From the NCBI RefSeq assembly GCF_017876405.1, contig NZ_JAGINW010000001.1, positions 1,253,203 to 1,317,202 of the forward strand: a stretch of DNA of 64,000 nt, in the 5' to 3' direction. Each line of letters begins with the position of its first letter. Position 1 is the stretch's first letter. Positions 18,815 through 27,629 of the stretch are shown here, piece by piece. Position numbers and translations under genes: made by a program. The stretch comes from Kibdelosporangium banguiense (GTDB taxonomy: Bacteria > Actinomycetota > Actinomycetes > Mycobacteriales > Pseudonocardiaceae). The notes below the pieces were generated by a model. The model was not told the DNA's origin. It did no database searches and worked only from the letters and a program-made list of their open reading frames with translations.

Positions 18815-19525
18815 GTGCTTCGCACTTTCCTTGCCGGATTGGTGTTGCTGACAACGCCGATCGTGGGCGGCAAAGACGCCGATCAGCCCTACGTTTTCAT
18901 GGTCTCGGTCCAGCAGGCCGACGGTGAGCACTTCTGCGGTGGCTCACTGGTCAAACCCGAATGGGTACTCACCGCGGCGCATTGCGTACAGAACAACCCA
19001 CCGGGTGATATGCGAATCCGAGCCGGTAGCAACGAACTGGCCAAGGGCGGTGAGATTCTGCCGGTCAGTAAAGTCGTCGTGCATTCCGGATTCGACGGGG
19101 TGAAACCGGGAAACGACATCGCGCTGCTGAGACTGGCCCTGCCCGCGAAGTCGGCGCCGATCCCGATCGCCGCGGCCCCGCCCGGCACCGTGACCAGGTT
19201 GCTCGGCTGGGGGCAGACATGCCCGCAGCTTGGTCAGTGCGGTCCCGCGCCTGTGCTGCAACAGCTTGACACCCAGGTCATCGCCGTCGGCCGCTGCCTC
19301 GACATCGACGGCGCGCTCGAACTGTGCACCGACAGCCCTGGTTCCGTGTCGGGCGCCTGTTACGGCGACTCCGGCGGCCCGCAAATCGTCAAAGACGGCA
19401 CGCAATGGCGTCTTGCCGGCTTGACCAGCAGGTCCGGCAACGACAGTTCGGTTTGCGGCAGCGGGCCGTCCATCTACACCAACGTGTTCGCCTACACGGA
19501 CTGGATTACCCAACAGACCATGTGA
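18815..19525 (+). CDS. Secreted S1 (trypsin-fold) serine protease
   Basis: A 236-residue S1 protease with a short hydrophobic signal sequence. Catalytic triad: H56 (TAAHC), D101 (NDIALL), S186 (GDSGGP). The mature N-terminus IVGG follows the signal sequence at residue 16 with no activation peptide, so it may be born active. Six residues before the serine, the position that is Asp in trypsin (189) is Gly180, so cleavage after Arg/Lys is not expected. Three cysteine pairs are consistent with disulfides. GTG start. Confidence 0.9.
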   Translation: MLRTFLAGLVLLTTPIVGGKDADQPYVFMVSVQQADGEHFCGGSLVKPEWVLTAAHCVQNNPPGDMRIRAGSNELAKGGEILPVSKVVVHSGFDGVKPGNDIALLRLALPAKSAPIPIAAAPPGTVTRLLGWGQTCPQLGQCGPAPVLQQLDTQVIAVGRCLDIDGALELCTDSPGSVSGACYGDSGGPQIVKDGTQWRLAGLTSRSGNDSSVCGSGPSIYTNVFAYTDWITQQTM

Positions 19526-19622
19526 CATTACCGAGATCCGGTTGAGACCACCCGGACGCAACCTGGAGGGATCACAAGTCGTCTTTGAGGCATAGGGATC
19601 ACCGGTTGAGGGAGAAACGACA

Positions 19623-20276
19623 ATGCGGGTAAGAAAGCTGATTGTGGGGGCGGCAGTGGCCGCGGCAGCGGTGCTCAGCGCCTGCTCGTCGCCATCGACG
19701 CCGATCGGCTTGGCCGCTGGGCAGCAGACCGCGCCGGTCTCGACTGAGAGCTCCTCGCCGGCCACCACCGCGACCACGGCCACGCAGACGTCGGCCCCGA
19801 GCAGCACCCCGACGTCCACGTCCACCTCGACGCCCACGTCGACCAAGACGACGCCGCCGAAGCCGACCACGAGCAAGACCACGCCCAAGCCCGCGCCGCC
19901 GAAGCCCAAGCCGGAGCAGTCCACCGAGGCACCGTGCAGCACCGCGGCCAAAGCGTGCATCAAGCTGTCGACCAACCAGTCGTGGCTGATGCAGGACGGC
20001 AAGGTGACCTACGGCCCGGTGAAGATCACCCACGGCCGCAAGGGCTACCTGACGCCGCCCGGCACGTTCAAGGTGCAGTTCAAGAACAAGGACCACAAGA
20101 GCAGCATCTTCAACGACGCCCCGATGCCGTGGTCGGTGTTCTTCAACGGTGGCATCGCGTTCCACCAGGGCAGCCTGTCGCAGCTGTCACACGGCTGCAT
20201 TCACCTGTCGCCGGCGGCGGCACAGAAGTACTTCGGCGCGCTGTCGGTCGGTGACCAGGTCGAGGTCGTGCGATAA
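19623..20276 (+). CDS. Lipoprotein L,D-transpeptidase 1
   Basis: A 217-residue lipoprotein. Lipobox LSAC with the lipidated cysteine at 21; then a long Thr/Ser/Pro linker (about 35-103), likely wall-spanning and O-glycosylated; then a compact YkuD domain with SHGCIHLS, catalytic Cys192. It lacks the immunoglobulin-like domains of mycobacterial Ldt enzymes. Role: 3-3 cross-links in peptidoglycan or anchoring. A paralogue follows directly (20348). Confidence 0.88.
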   Translation: MRVRKLIVGAAVAAAAVLSACSSPSTPIGLAAGQQTAPVSTESSSPATTATTATQTSAPSSTPTSTSTSTPTSTKTTPPKPTTSKTTPKPAPPKPKPEQSTEAPCSTAAKACIKLSTNQSWLMQDGKVTYGPVKITHGRKGYLTPPGTFKVQFKNKDHKSSIFNDAPMPWSVFFNGGIAFHQGSLSQLSHGCIHLSPAAAQKYFGALSVGDQVEVVR

Positions 20277-20293
20277 CCATCTGCTTTGCAACC

Positions 20294-20346
20294 AACCTTT
20301 CCCTTGGCGCGTGAGTTTGAGTGCACGCGCCAAGGGAAAGGTTTTT
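20294..20346 (+). terminator. Long hairpin between the two L,D-transpeptidase genes
   Basis: A 20-bp perfect stem (20294-20313 with 20324-20343) and 10-base loop, followed by a T-run (20342-20346). It is a terminator for the first gene. Its 3' arm contains the only Shine-Dalgarno-like sequence (GGGAAAGG, 20333-20340) of the second gene, whose ATG is at 20348, so in a read-through RNA this site would be paired. Confidence 0.88.
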
Positions 20347-20347
20347 C

Positions 20348-20854
20348 ATGCGTTCTGCCCTGCTGAGCTTTTCGTTGCTGTTACTCGCGGCGTGTTCCCC
20401 GCCACCCGCTCCGGTGGCGATGCAAGCACCGATCGTGCCCCCGGTGACCACCACCACCACGTCCACGACTGTCACTCCGCAACCGCAGCCTGTGGTGGTG
20501 CCGTTGCCGCCGTGCGACGCGGAGATCAGGGCGTGCGTAAGCCTTTCGCAGAATCTCGCCTGGCTGATGCGTGACGGCGTCGTGGAGTACGGCCCGGTGC
20601 CGATCACGCATGGCCGACAGGGTCATGAGACCCCAGTCGGAAAGTTCAAAGTGGTGTGGAAGGACGCCGTGCACACGTCGAACATCTATGGCACGCCGAT
20701 GCCGCACTCGGTGTTCTTCGCGCCCGGCGGAATCGCCTTCCATGAAGGAAGCCTCTCCGAGCAGTCACACGGCTGTGTGCACCTGTCCCCCGAAGTGGCC
20801 AAGATCTTCTTCGACGCACTGACGGCGAAGGCTCCGGTGCAGGTCAGTCCATAG
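20348..20854 (+). CDS. Lipoprotein L,D-transpeptidase 2
   Basis: A 168-residue paralogue of the preceding gene, with a lipobox (LLAAC, Cys16), a shorter Thr/Pro/Val linker and a YkuD domain ending in SHGCVHLS (catalytic Cys143). The domain aligns along its length with the upstream copy (AWLMRDGVVEYGPVPITHG against SWLMQDGKVTYGPVKITHG). ATG 20348 is chosen because of the lipoprotein signal and the GGGAAAGG upstream; a GTG at 20321 lies in the hairpin. Its end overlaps the convergent PPOX gene. Confidence 0.88.
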   Translation: MRSALLSFSLLLLAACSPPPAPVAMQAPIVPPVTTTTTSTTVTPQPQPVVVPLPPCDAEIRACVSLSQNLAWLMRDGVVEYGPVPITHGRQGHETPVGKFKVVWKDAVHTSNIYGTPMPHSVFFAPGGIAFHEGSLSEQSHGCVHLSPEVAKIFFDALTAKAPVQVSP

Positions 20855-21257
20855 CCAGGCCGTAGATCCGGTCGACCGGAATACGCACGACCCGTCGGCG
20901 GTCGGCGATCATCGCGGCGCGGTACTCGTCCCAGTCCGGGTGTTCACCCTGGACGTCGCGGAACAGCTCCACGAGTTCGTTCATCGCCTCGTCGTCCGGC
21001 TGCATCGGGACTTCCGACAGCGTGGCCGTGCCCTCCGCGACGACGTAGCGGCGGAAGGTCTCGTTGGTGACATAGAAGCTGGCCCGCGGGTCCCGCAGCA
21101 GATTCCTGGTCTTGGCGCGGTCATCGGTGACCGAGATCCGGACCACGCCGTCCCGGAAGGCGTAGCTCACGTTCGACAACTGCGGCCGGCCGTCGCGCTT
21201 GATCGTGACAAGCACGCCTTTCCGGCTCGTCCGAAGCAGATCCTCAAGCTTGTCCAT
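20844..21257 (-). CDS. PPOX-class F420-dependent oxidoreductase
   Basis: A 137-residue split-barrel flavin/F420-binding protein: KGVLVTIKRDGRPQLSNVSY and RISVTDDRAKTRNLLRDPRASFYV are the family's opening strands. Such proteins use F420 or FMN for reductions. ATG 21257 begins the domain; an earlier ATG at 21287 would overlap the divergent MarR promoter. Its close divergence from a MarR gene (47 bases) suggests control by that regulator. Confidence 0.88.
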   Translation of the reverse strand: MDKLEDLLRTSRKGVLVTIKRDGRPQLSNVSYAFRDGVVRISVTDDRAKTRNLLRDPRASFYVTNETFRRYVVAEGTATLSEVPMQPDDEAMNELVELFRDVQGEHPDWDEYRAAMIADRRRVVRIPVDRIYGLAMD

Positions 21258-21268
21258 GCTTCGACAAC

Positions 21269-21297
21269 TTACATGACATGTCAACAAACGCTACAGT
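21269..21297 (+). promoter_or_regulatory. Leaderless MarR promoter with palindromic site
   Basis: TTACAT (21269-21274), 17 bases, TACAGT (21292-21297), 7 bases, ATG at 21305. The 10-bp palindrome TGACATGTCA (21274-21283) overlaps the -35 region and also the likely -35 (TTGACA, 21284-21279) of the divergent PPOX gene: a plausible shared operator. Confidence 0.55.
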
Positions 21298-21304
21298 GTC
21301 GGTC

Positions 21305-21772
21305 ATGTCCGAACCGCGTTGGCTCGACGAGGCCGAGGACCGCGCCTGGCGCGGCTACCGCCGAATGTTCTTATTGCTCAACGCCCAGGTGAATCGGGAG
21401 CTCGCCCAGCAGTCCGGCCTCTCCGAGCCTGACTACGACGTCCTCTCGACCTTGTCAGAAGCACGCGACCACCGCTACCGCCTGAAAAAACTCGCCGAGC
21501 GAATGCTGTGGTCCCAAAGCCGCCTCTCCCACCACGTCACCCGCATGCAGCAACGCGGCCTCGTCACCCGCGAGGAATGCACCGACGACGCCCGCGGCGC
21601 CACCATCCTGCTGACCCAGGCCGGCCGCCGAGCCATCGAGGCCGCCGCCCCCCTGCACGTCGAATCAGTCCGCCGCCACTTCTTCGACCACCTCACCCGC
21701 GAACAGATCGAAATCCTCGGCGACGCCACCAACGCCGTCGTCTCCGCCCTCAAAACCCCCGACCCAGCGTAA
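21305..21772 (+). CDS. MarR-family transcriptional regulator
   Basis: A 155-residue winged-helix regulator: LSEPDYDVLSTLSEA, YRLKKLAERMLWSQSRLSHHVTRMQQRGLV and the wing ECTDDARGATILLT. ATG 21305 fits the family start and a leaderless promoter. Likely regulates itself and the divergent PPOX gene. The 200 bases after it hold no supported feature. Confidence 0.9.
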   Translation: MSEPRWLDEAEDRAWRGYRRMFLLLNAQVNRELAQQSGLSEPDYDVLSTLSEARDHRYRLKKLAERMLWSQSRLSHHVTRMQQRGLVTREECTDDARGATILLTQAGRRAIEAAAPLHVESVRRHFFDHLTREQIEILGDATNAVVSALKTPDPA

Positions 21773-21972
21773 GAAGCGGGCCCCGCTCGCCAGCCACGCC
21801 CGAATTTCCCCGCCATCCCCCGACAAACAATCCCCCGCCCATCCCAGGGGGCGACCCCGTTGCCAGTCTATCGAGGTCAGAGGGGGTGGAGGGGGTTTGG
21901 GGCGGGTTGTGGACAACTAGATTTGCGAGTGGTGCCGTTCGTTCGATGCAGAGCGAGTTTGACCAGGCTGAG

Positions 21973-22944
21973 TCAGCCTTCGTTGCTGGAGTGGCCAGGG
22001 AAGAGGTGGGCTTCGGGGTTGAGGGCGACGGCGATGTTGTTGACTGCTGTGGCGGCTTCGCCGAAGCCGGTGGCGATCAGTTTGACTTTGCCTGGGTAGT
22101 TGGCGACGTCGCCGGCCGCGTAGATTCTGTCGATCGCGGTTTTGCCGGTGCTGTCGACTTCGATGGCGCGTTGGCGGAGTTTCAGGCCCCAGGATTCGAG
22201 GGGGCCCAGGTCTGCTGTGAAGCCGAGGGCTGCGACGACCACGTCGGCGGGATGCGTTGTGGGTTCGCCGCCTTTCACCAGGATTTCGACTTCCTGCACG
22301 ACTGGGTCGCCGCGGAGCACGGTTACCTCGGCGTCGGTGATGATCGGGACGCCCAGGGCTTCGACTTGGCGGACTGTCGGTGGGTGGGCGCGGAATTTTG
22401 CTCTGCGGTGTACGAGTTTCACGCTCGCGGCGATCGGGTGCAGGGCGAGGGCCCAGTCGAAGGCTGAGTCTCCGCCTCCCACCACGACTACGTGCTTGTC
22501 GCGGTAGACGTCCAACTCCGGGACGAAATGCACCATGCCGCGGCCTAGCCAGCCGTTGCCCGCGGGCAGGGGCCTTGGCGTGAATTCACCCATGCCCGCT
22601 GTGATCAGGACTGCTCCGGCTTGCACTGACGTTCCGTCGCCCAGGCCTACAGAGAAGCCGCCCGAGTCGAGCGGCATGAGGGTGGCTGCCTTGCGGCCCA
22701 GCAGGTATGTGGGTTTCCACTGGCCTGCCTGTTCGACGAGGGCCGCGACCAGGTCCCGGCCTTTGACCGCTGGGAAGCCGGCGACGTCGAAGATCTGTTT
22801 CTCCGGATACATCGCGGTGACCTGGCCGCCCGGTTCCGGCAAGGAATCCACGATCGCGGTCGAGAGATCCCGGAAGCCGGCGTAGTAGGCGGCGAACAGG
22901 CCCGTAGGACCGGCCCCGACGATCAAGAGGTCGACATTCGTCAA
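21973..22944 (-). CDS. Ferredoxin-NADP+ reductase, thioredoxin-reductase type
   Basis: A 323-residue two-dinucleotide-binding flavoprotein: FAD motif [16 protein letters not shown] (8-23), NADPH motif [14 protein letters not shown], and [23 protein letters not shown] near the end. The CxxC redox pair of thioredoxin reductase is missing, and the C-terminus has the extra tail of the YumC-type ferredoxin/flavodoxin-NADP reductases. Divergent from fumC. Confidence 0.87.
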   Translation of the reverse strand: MTNVDLLIVGAGPTGLFAAYYAGFRDLSTAIVDSLPEPGGQVTAMYPEKQIFDVAGFPAVKGRDLVAALVEQAGQWKPTYLLGRKAATLMPLDSGGFSVGLGDGTSVQAGAVLITAGMGEFTPRPLPAGNGWLGRGMVHFVPELDVYRDKHVVVVGGGDSAFDWALALHPIAASVKLVHRRAKFRAHPPTVRQVEALGVPIITDAEVTVLRGDPVVQEVEILVKGGEPTTHPADVVVAALGFTADLGPLESWGLKLRQRAIEVDSTGKTAIDRIYAAGDVANYPGKVKLIATGFGEAATAVNNIAVALNPEAHLFPGHSSNEG

Positions 22945-23022
22945 CAGACACCCCCGTGGTGGTGGGAACGATCACGAGCCTACGACGAGCGCCCCTACCC
23001 GCCTAGGGTGAACACTCAAGGC

Positions 23023-24417
23023 ATGGCAGAACGTGACTACCGCATCGAGCACGACACCATGGGCGAAGTCCGGGTGCCAGTGGACGCCCTGTGGCGCGCG
23101 CAGACCCAGCGCGCCGTGGAGAACTTCCCGATCTCGGGCCGTGGCCTGGAACGATCGCAGGTCCGGGCGCTCGGTTTGCTCAAAGCGGCCACCGCGTGGG
23201 TGAACAAGCAGCTCGGTGTCCTGGACGCGGATCTCGCGGACGCGATCACGGCCGCCGCGCAGCAGGTCGCCGACGGCGAACACGACGACCACTTCCCGAT
23301 CGACGTGTTCCAGACCGGTTCGGGCACGTCGTCGAACATGAACGCGAACGAGGTCATCGCGACCCTGGCCACGCGTGCGCTCGGCCGGGACGTGCACCCG
23401 AACGACCATGTGAACGCGTCCCAGTCGTCCAACGACACCTTCCCGACCACGATCCGCATCGCGGCGACCGAGGCCGTGCTCAGGGACGTGATCCCCGCCC
23501 TTCGGCATCTCGCTCACACGCTGGAGAAACGCGCGGCGGACTGGGCGGACGTGGTCAAGTCCGGCCGGACGCACCTGATGGACGCGGTGCCGATCACGCT
23601 GGGCCAGGAGGCCGGTGCGTGGGCGGCCCAGGTCCGCTACGGGGTCGAGCGCCTGCAGGCATCGCTCCCCCGGCTCGCGGAGTTGCCGATCGGCGGTACC
23701 GCCGTGGGCAGTGGCCTGAACGCGCCGGACAACTTCGGTGCGCTTGTGTCGGCCGAGCTCGCAAAGGCCACGGATCTGCCATTGACCGAGGCGCGCAACC
23801 ACTTCGAGGCCCAGGCGACGCAGGACGGCGTGGTCGAGACGTCCGGGCAGCTGCGCGCGGTCGCGGTGTCCCTGTTCAAGATCGCCAACGACATCCGCTG
23901 GCTCGGTTCCGGGCCACGGACCGGTTTGGCCGAGCTGCACCTGCCTGACCTGCAGCCGGGGTCGTCGATCATGCCGGGCAAGGTGAACCCGGTGATCTCC
24001 GAGGCCACGATGATGGTCGTGGCACAGGTGATCGGCAACGACGCCGCGGTCACGTTCGCCGGCAGCCAGGGCAATTTCCAGCTGAACGTGATGCTGCCGG
24101 TGATCGCGCGCAACGTGCTGGAGTCCGCCCGGCTGATCGCCGCGGTGTCCCGTCTGCTGGCCGACAAGGTCCTCGAAGGGACCGAAGTGGACATCGACCG
24201 GACGCGGGAGTACGCCGAGTCCTCACCGTCCATTGTGACACCGCTCAACCGCTACATCGGTTACGAGGAAGCAGCTTCGATCGCCAAACAGTCCCTGAAG
24301 GAGCGCAAGACCATCCGTGAGGTCGTGCTCGAGCGCGGCCACGTGGAGTCCGGCAAACTCACCGTCGAGCAACTCGATCAGGCGCTGGACGTGTTGCGGA
24401 TGGCGCGCGGACGCTGA
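23023..24417 (+). CDS. fumC: Fumarate hydratase, class II
   Basis: A 464-residue TCA-cycle enzyme. Signature [11 protein letters not shown], substrate loops [12 protein letters not shown] and [13 protein letters not shown], and [20 protein letters not shown] 23023 with upstream AAGG; GTG 23008 is an alternative. Same relative location as fum beside glpX in M. tuberculosis, but here separated by an inserted block (18815-22944). Its 3' end overlaps the convergent EamA gene by 59 bases. Confidence 0.96.
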   Translation: MAERDYRIEHDTMGEVRVPVDALWRAQTQRAVENFPISGRGLERSQVRALGLLKAATAWVNKQLGVLDADLADAITAAAQQVADGEHDDHFPIDVFQTGSGTSSNMNANEVIATLATRALGRDVHPNDHVNASQSSNDTFPTTIRIAATEAVLRDVIPALRHLAHTLEKRAADWADVVKSGRTHLMDAVPITLGQEAGAWAAQVRYGVERLQASLPRLAELPIGGTAVGSGLNAPDNFGALVSAELAKATDLPLTEARNHFEAQATQDGVVETSGQLRAVAVSLFKIANDIRWLGSGPRTGLAELHLPDLQPGSSIMPGKVNPVISEATMMVVAQVIGNDAAVTFAGSQGNFQLNVMLPVIARNVLESARLIAAVSRLLADKVLEGTEVDIDRTREYAESSPSIVTPLNRYIGYEEAASIAKQSLKERKTIREVVLERGHVESGKLTVEQLDQALDVLRMARGR

Positions 24418-25237
24418 GGCCCAGCACACAACCGGCTGCCACCACCACGGCGCCACCGAGCGCGGTGATCGTCAGCGCTTGCGCACCGACGATCACCGCG
24501 ACCCCCAGTCCGGATAGCGGCATCAGGCCGATCAGGACACCTGCGCGGTCCGCCCCGAGCACCGAGACGCCCGTGTACCAGAGCACGAAGGCGACTGCGG
24601 TGACCAAAGTTCCCAATACTGTTAACGCGATAAGTTCGCGCCACGTTGGTCGGGACCACGCATTTTCTCCGGTTGTTATCAGCGCTCCGCCGACTGCCGC
24701 ACCGATACAGGCCCAAGTGGACGCAGCCGTTGCACCAAGCCGCCGAGTCACGCCCACGCCGCCCAAAGTGAACGCCACTTCGCAGACGAGCACGAGCAGG
24801 GCGAGCGCCAGCCCGGGTCCGTGCCACGAACCGCCCCCGGTGAGGACCGCGACTCCCAGGACGACGAGCGTCGCTCCGATGAGTGCACGAGCATTGGGCC
24901 GACGCCCACGCAAAGCGGGAACGACGATCGCGAGTACAAGCGGGCTACCGCCGAGCATCGCCGCGACGAAGCCGGGCGTGGCGTACCGCTGGGCTAGCAG
25001 AATCGCGGCGTTGAAGCCGAGCATGCCCGCGACAACCATGGCGATCAAGCCGGGTATGTCACGCGCCGAGGGCATCGGAAGTCTGCCTTTGAGCCAGATC
25101 AGCAGGGCCACGGCCGCGATCCCGTACCGGATCGCCTGGCCGGCCAGGACCGGATAGCCATCAAGCATGCCTGTGATCGGTACCGAGGCCCCGACCAGCA
25201 CAGACGCGAAAGCCGCGCCCACCATCGCCTTGTTCAC
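24359..25237 (-). CDS. EamA/DMT-family transporter
   Basis: A 292-residue protein with ten hydrophobic segments in two EamA repeats (about 5-135 and 145-270); the second repeat has [22 protein letters not shown]. Likely exports a metabolite. It is divergent from a MocR-type regulator gene, a common pairing in which the regulator controls the exporter. The 3' end lies inside the end of fumC on the other strand. Confidence 0.88.
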   Translation of the reverse strand: MNKAMVGAAFASVLVGASVPITGMLDGYPVLAGQAIRYGIAAVALLIWLKGRLPMPSARDIPGLIAMVVAGMLGFNAAILLAQRYATPGFVAAMLGGSPLVLAIVVPALRGRRPNARALIGATLVVLGVAVLTGGGSWHGPGLALALLVLVCEVAFTLGGVGVTRRLGATAASTWACIGAAVGGALITTGENAWSRPTWRELIALTVLGTLVTAVAFVLWYTGVSVLGADRAGVLIGLMPLSGLGVAVIVGAQALTITALGGAVVVAAGCVLGLSVRAPSATRPAPDRVARR

Positions 25238-25255
25238 CCGATCGAGGGTGCCGGA

Positions 25256-25307
25256 GATGTGGTCCAGCTTTAAGCTCCACTTCTATGGCCGAGAACTGGA
25301 CCACTTT
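25256..25307. promoter_or_regulatory. Repeated MocR/PdxR-like operator motifs
   Basis: Three related sites lie between or over the divergent starts: GTGGTCCAG at 25259-25267 (plus), AAGTGGAGCTT at 25270-25280 (read on minus) and AAAGTGGTCCAG at 25296-25307 (read on minus, inside the first codons of the regulator). They resemble the AAAGTGG-type motif reported for corynebacterial PdxR. Confidence 0.5.
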
Positions 25308-26691
25308 GCGGGAGCTGCTCCTGCCGGAAGCGCCCAAACGCGGCCGGGCGATCGAGTCGGCGCTGCGGGACGCGATCCGGGACGGACGGCTGCTGCCGGG
25401 CGCCAGGCTGCCGTCCAGCCGCGATCTCGCTGGTCAGCTTGGTGTCGCGCGGGGCACGATCACGGCGGCGTACACCCAGCTCGTGGCCGAGGGCTATCTG
25501 CTTGCCCGGCACGGGTCGGGTACGACGGTCGCATCGCTTGGGGCAGAACAACATCGTCCTTCACAGCAGCCGGGAGCACCGGCTTGGCGGCTGGACCTGC
25601 GGACCGGAATCCCGGCGCTGGCAGCGTTTCCGCGAGCGGAGTGGATCTCGGCGAGCCGGTCGGCACTGGCGGAGCTGTCCGATGACAGCCTGGGCTATCC
25701 CGACCCGGCCGGATTCATCGGGCTGCGCACGGAACTGGCGAGCTACCTCGGCCGGGTCCGGGCCGTCTCGGCGACTCCCGACCAGATCCTGATCACCAAC
25801 GGAGCTGCCGACGCGTTGCGGCTGACCATCGAGTACCTTCGGACGACCGGGCATCACAGCGTCGCGGTCGAGGATCCCTGCCTGCCGGGCGAACGAGAAC
25901 TCATTGTCGCGCACGGACTTCGGCCTGTCCCGGTGCCGGTCGACGACGACGGCCTGCAGGTCACCGAACTCGCGAAGACGTCATGCCGAGCCGTGCTCGT
26001 CACTGCGGCGCACCAGTTTCCACTGGGGACAGTGCTACATCCGGAGCGCCGCAGGGCTTTGCTGGCGTGGGCACGAGATGTGGACGGGCTGATCATCGAA
26101 GACGACTACGACGCCGAGCACCGCTACGACCGGCCCGCCCTGGGTGCTGTCCAAGCGCTCGATCCGGCACGAGTGGCGTATCAGGGCAGTGTCAGCAAAG
26201 TACTCGCACCCGCGATACGTCTGGGTTGGACAGTCCTACCGGATCGGATGCACACGGCTATCGTGGCTCGAAAACGGTTCTCTGACATGGGATGCGCCAC
26301 GCTCCCACAGGCAACACTGGCCTGGATGCTGCGATCCGGAGGTTACGACAGGCATCTACGACGCAGCCGGGCGCTGTACCGCCGCCGACGCGATGCGTTG
26401 CTGGAAGCGTTGGCGCACAAGCTTCCTGACTGGAAACCGATCGGGATCGCGGCCGGGCTGCACGTGGTCATCCGGCTACCTGACGGGATCGACGACCGCC
26501 TGCTGTCGCAGGCGCTCGCCGCCCGCGGGGTGAACGCTCCCGCCTTGGCCGGTTACTCGACCCAATCGATCTTCCCCGGTCTCGTAATCGGATATGCCAC
26601 GCTCACCCCAGACCGACTCCGCGCCGCCGTCACGGAGTTCGCCGCCGCCACACCGGACTCCTCACAAGCGGCTCGTGAGGAGTCCGGGTGA
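25285..26691 (+). CDS. MocR-family regulator (GntR helix-turn-helix + aminotransferase fold)
   Basis: A 468-residue PLP-dependent regulator. Residues 10-75 are a GntR winged helix (PSSRDLAGQLGVARGTITAAYTQL split over the domain); residues 105-460 are a class-I aminotransferase fold with the PLP lysine in YQGSVSKVLAPAIRLGW and the EDDYDAEHRYD motif. MocR proteins sense PLP or amino compounds. Target is probably the divergent EamA exporter and itself. It could be called PdxR-like, but no pdxST genes are in view. Confidence 0.9.
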   Translation: MAENWTTLRELLLPEAPKRGRAIESALRDAIRDGRLLPGARLPSSRDLAGQLGVARGTITAAYTQLVAEGYLLARHGSGTTVASLGAEQHRPSQQPGAPAWRLDLRTGIPALAAFPRAEWISASRSALAELSDDSLGYPDPAGFIGLRTELASYLGRVRAVSATPDQILITNGAADALRLTIEYLRTTGHHSVAVEDPCLPGERELIVAHGLRPVPVPVDDDGLQVTELAKTSCRAVLVTAAHQFPLGTVLHPERRRALLAWARDVDGLIIEDDYDAEHRYDRPALGAVQALDPARVAYQGSVSKVLAPAIRLGWTVLPDRMHTAIVARKRFSDMGCATLPQATLAWMLRSGGYDRHLRRSRALYRRRRDALLEALAHKLPDWKPIGIAAGLHVVIRLPDGIDDRLLSQALAARGVNAPALAGYSTQSIFPGLVIGYATLTPDRLRAAVTEFAAATPDSSQAAREESG

Positions 26692-26698
26692 CGCTGTC

Positions 26699-27544
26699 TC
26701 AGCCGACGCGCTCGATCTTGGCGCGGCGGATCAGGAACTTGCCCGGCTCGCGGACCTGTTCGAAGGCCGCGTTGTTGAGCAGGGCACAGCTGCCGGACAC
26801 CGAGGTGACCTCGACCGTGGTGGACTTGTTGTTGTCCAGGTTGGTCACCTTGAGTTGGGTGCCGAGCGGGAACTGGTTGCTGGACGCGGCAGGCGCGCCG
26901 CCTTCGCCGGACAGAGTCACCGTGGATCCGGCGCAGACGGTCTCACCGACCTGGCCACCAGCGTTACCGCCGTTGTTGGCAGGCGGAGTTTGCTGGACAG
27001 GTTGTTGCGCTGCTCCGCCACCGTTGTTCTGGGCGGGCGGCTGTTGTGCGGCGTTGCCGTTGCAGCCCGCGGCCTGACGACGCTGCTGGATCAGGTCGAT
27101 GACGGCCTGCCGGTTGGCGATCCGGGCCTGCGACTGAGCGTCCGGGTTCGCCTGCTGGCCCGCGATGAAGTTCTGGTTGTTCTTCAGGGCCTGGTCCAGA
27201 CCAGCACAGGACTCACCGGACACGGCAGCGCCCGCCCCGGCTGGGGCGGCGGCGACGTTGCCGGTGCAGCCGGCGGCCTGACGGCGTTGCTGGATCTGGT
27301 CGACCACAGCCTGCCGGTTGGCGATCCGGGCCTGCGACTGAGCGTCCGGATTTGCCTGCTGACCTGCGATGAAGGTCAAGTTGTTCTGCAAAGCGGTGTC
27401 CAGCCCCTGACAGGACTCGGCGGCCTCGCTGCTACCCGAACTGAACGCGATAGCGCCTGCTGCGATACCGGCCACACCCAGCACTGCCGCCAAACCGATG
27501 GTGGCTTGCTTTCGGTGTCGGCCGTTGTTCTTGAACAGGGACAT
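26699..27544 (-). CDS. Secreted protein with a duplicated Cys-bounded module and a C-terminal barrel-like domain
   Basis: A 281-residue protein with a basic N-terminus and hydrophobic segment (about 16-34, no lipobox). Two near-identical modules of about 50 residues (about 45-93 and 113-161) share GLDxALxNN, FIAGQQANPDAQSQARIANR and QQRRQAAGC; each starts and ends with a cysteine. A Gln/Asn/Pro linker follows, then a domain with FPLGTQLKVTNLDNNKST and SGSCALLNNAAFEQVREPGK that resembles the double-psi barrel of RlpA-like proteins. I do not know its function; a wall-binding role is a guess. Confidence 0.75.
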   Translation of the reverse strand: MSLFKNNGRHRKQATIGLAAVLGVAGIAAGAIAFSSGSSEAAESCQGLDTALQNNLTFIAGQQANPDAQSQARIANRQAVVDQIQQRRQAAGCTGNVAAAPAGAGAAVSGESCAGLDQALKNNQNFIAGQQANPDAQSQARIANRQAVIDLIQQRRQAAGCNGNAAQQPPAQNNGGGAAQQPVQQTPPANNGGNAGGQVGETVCAGSTVTLSGEGGAPAASSNQFPLGTQLKVTNLDNNKSTTVEVTSVSGSCALLNNAAFEQVREPGKFLIRRAKIERVG

Positions 27545-27629
27545 ACACCACTCCTAGGTCTTCTTCCCTGCGCCTCACCCTTGGATACGAACGGGTAACA
27601 ACGATGGTTCAACCAATTCGGAGAAGTTT

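Noticed and set aside
17546..18931. Upstream extension of the DUF4245 frame through glpX
   Set aside because: The extension is antisense to glpX; the DUF4245 domain and membrane helix begin only near 17545.
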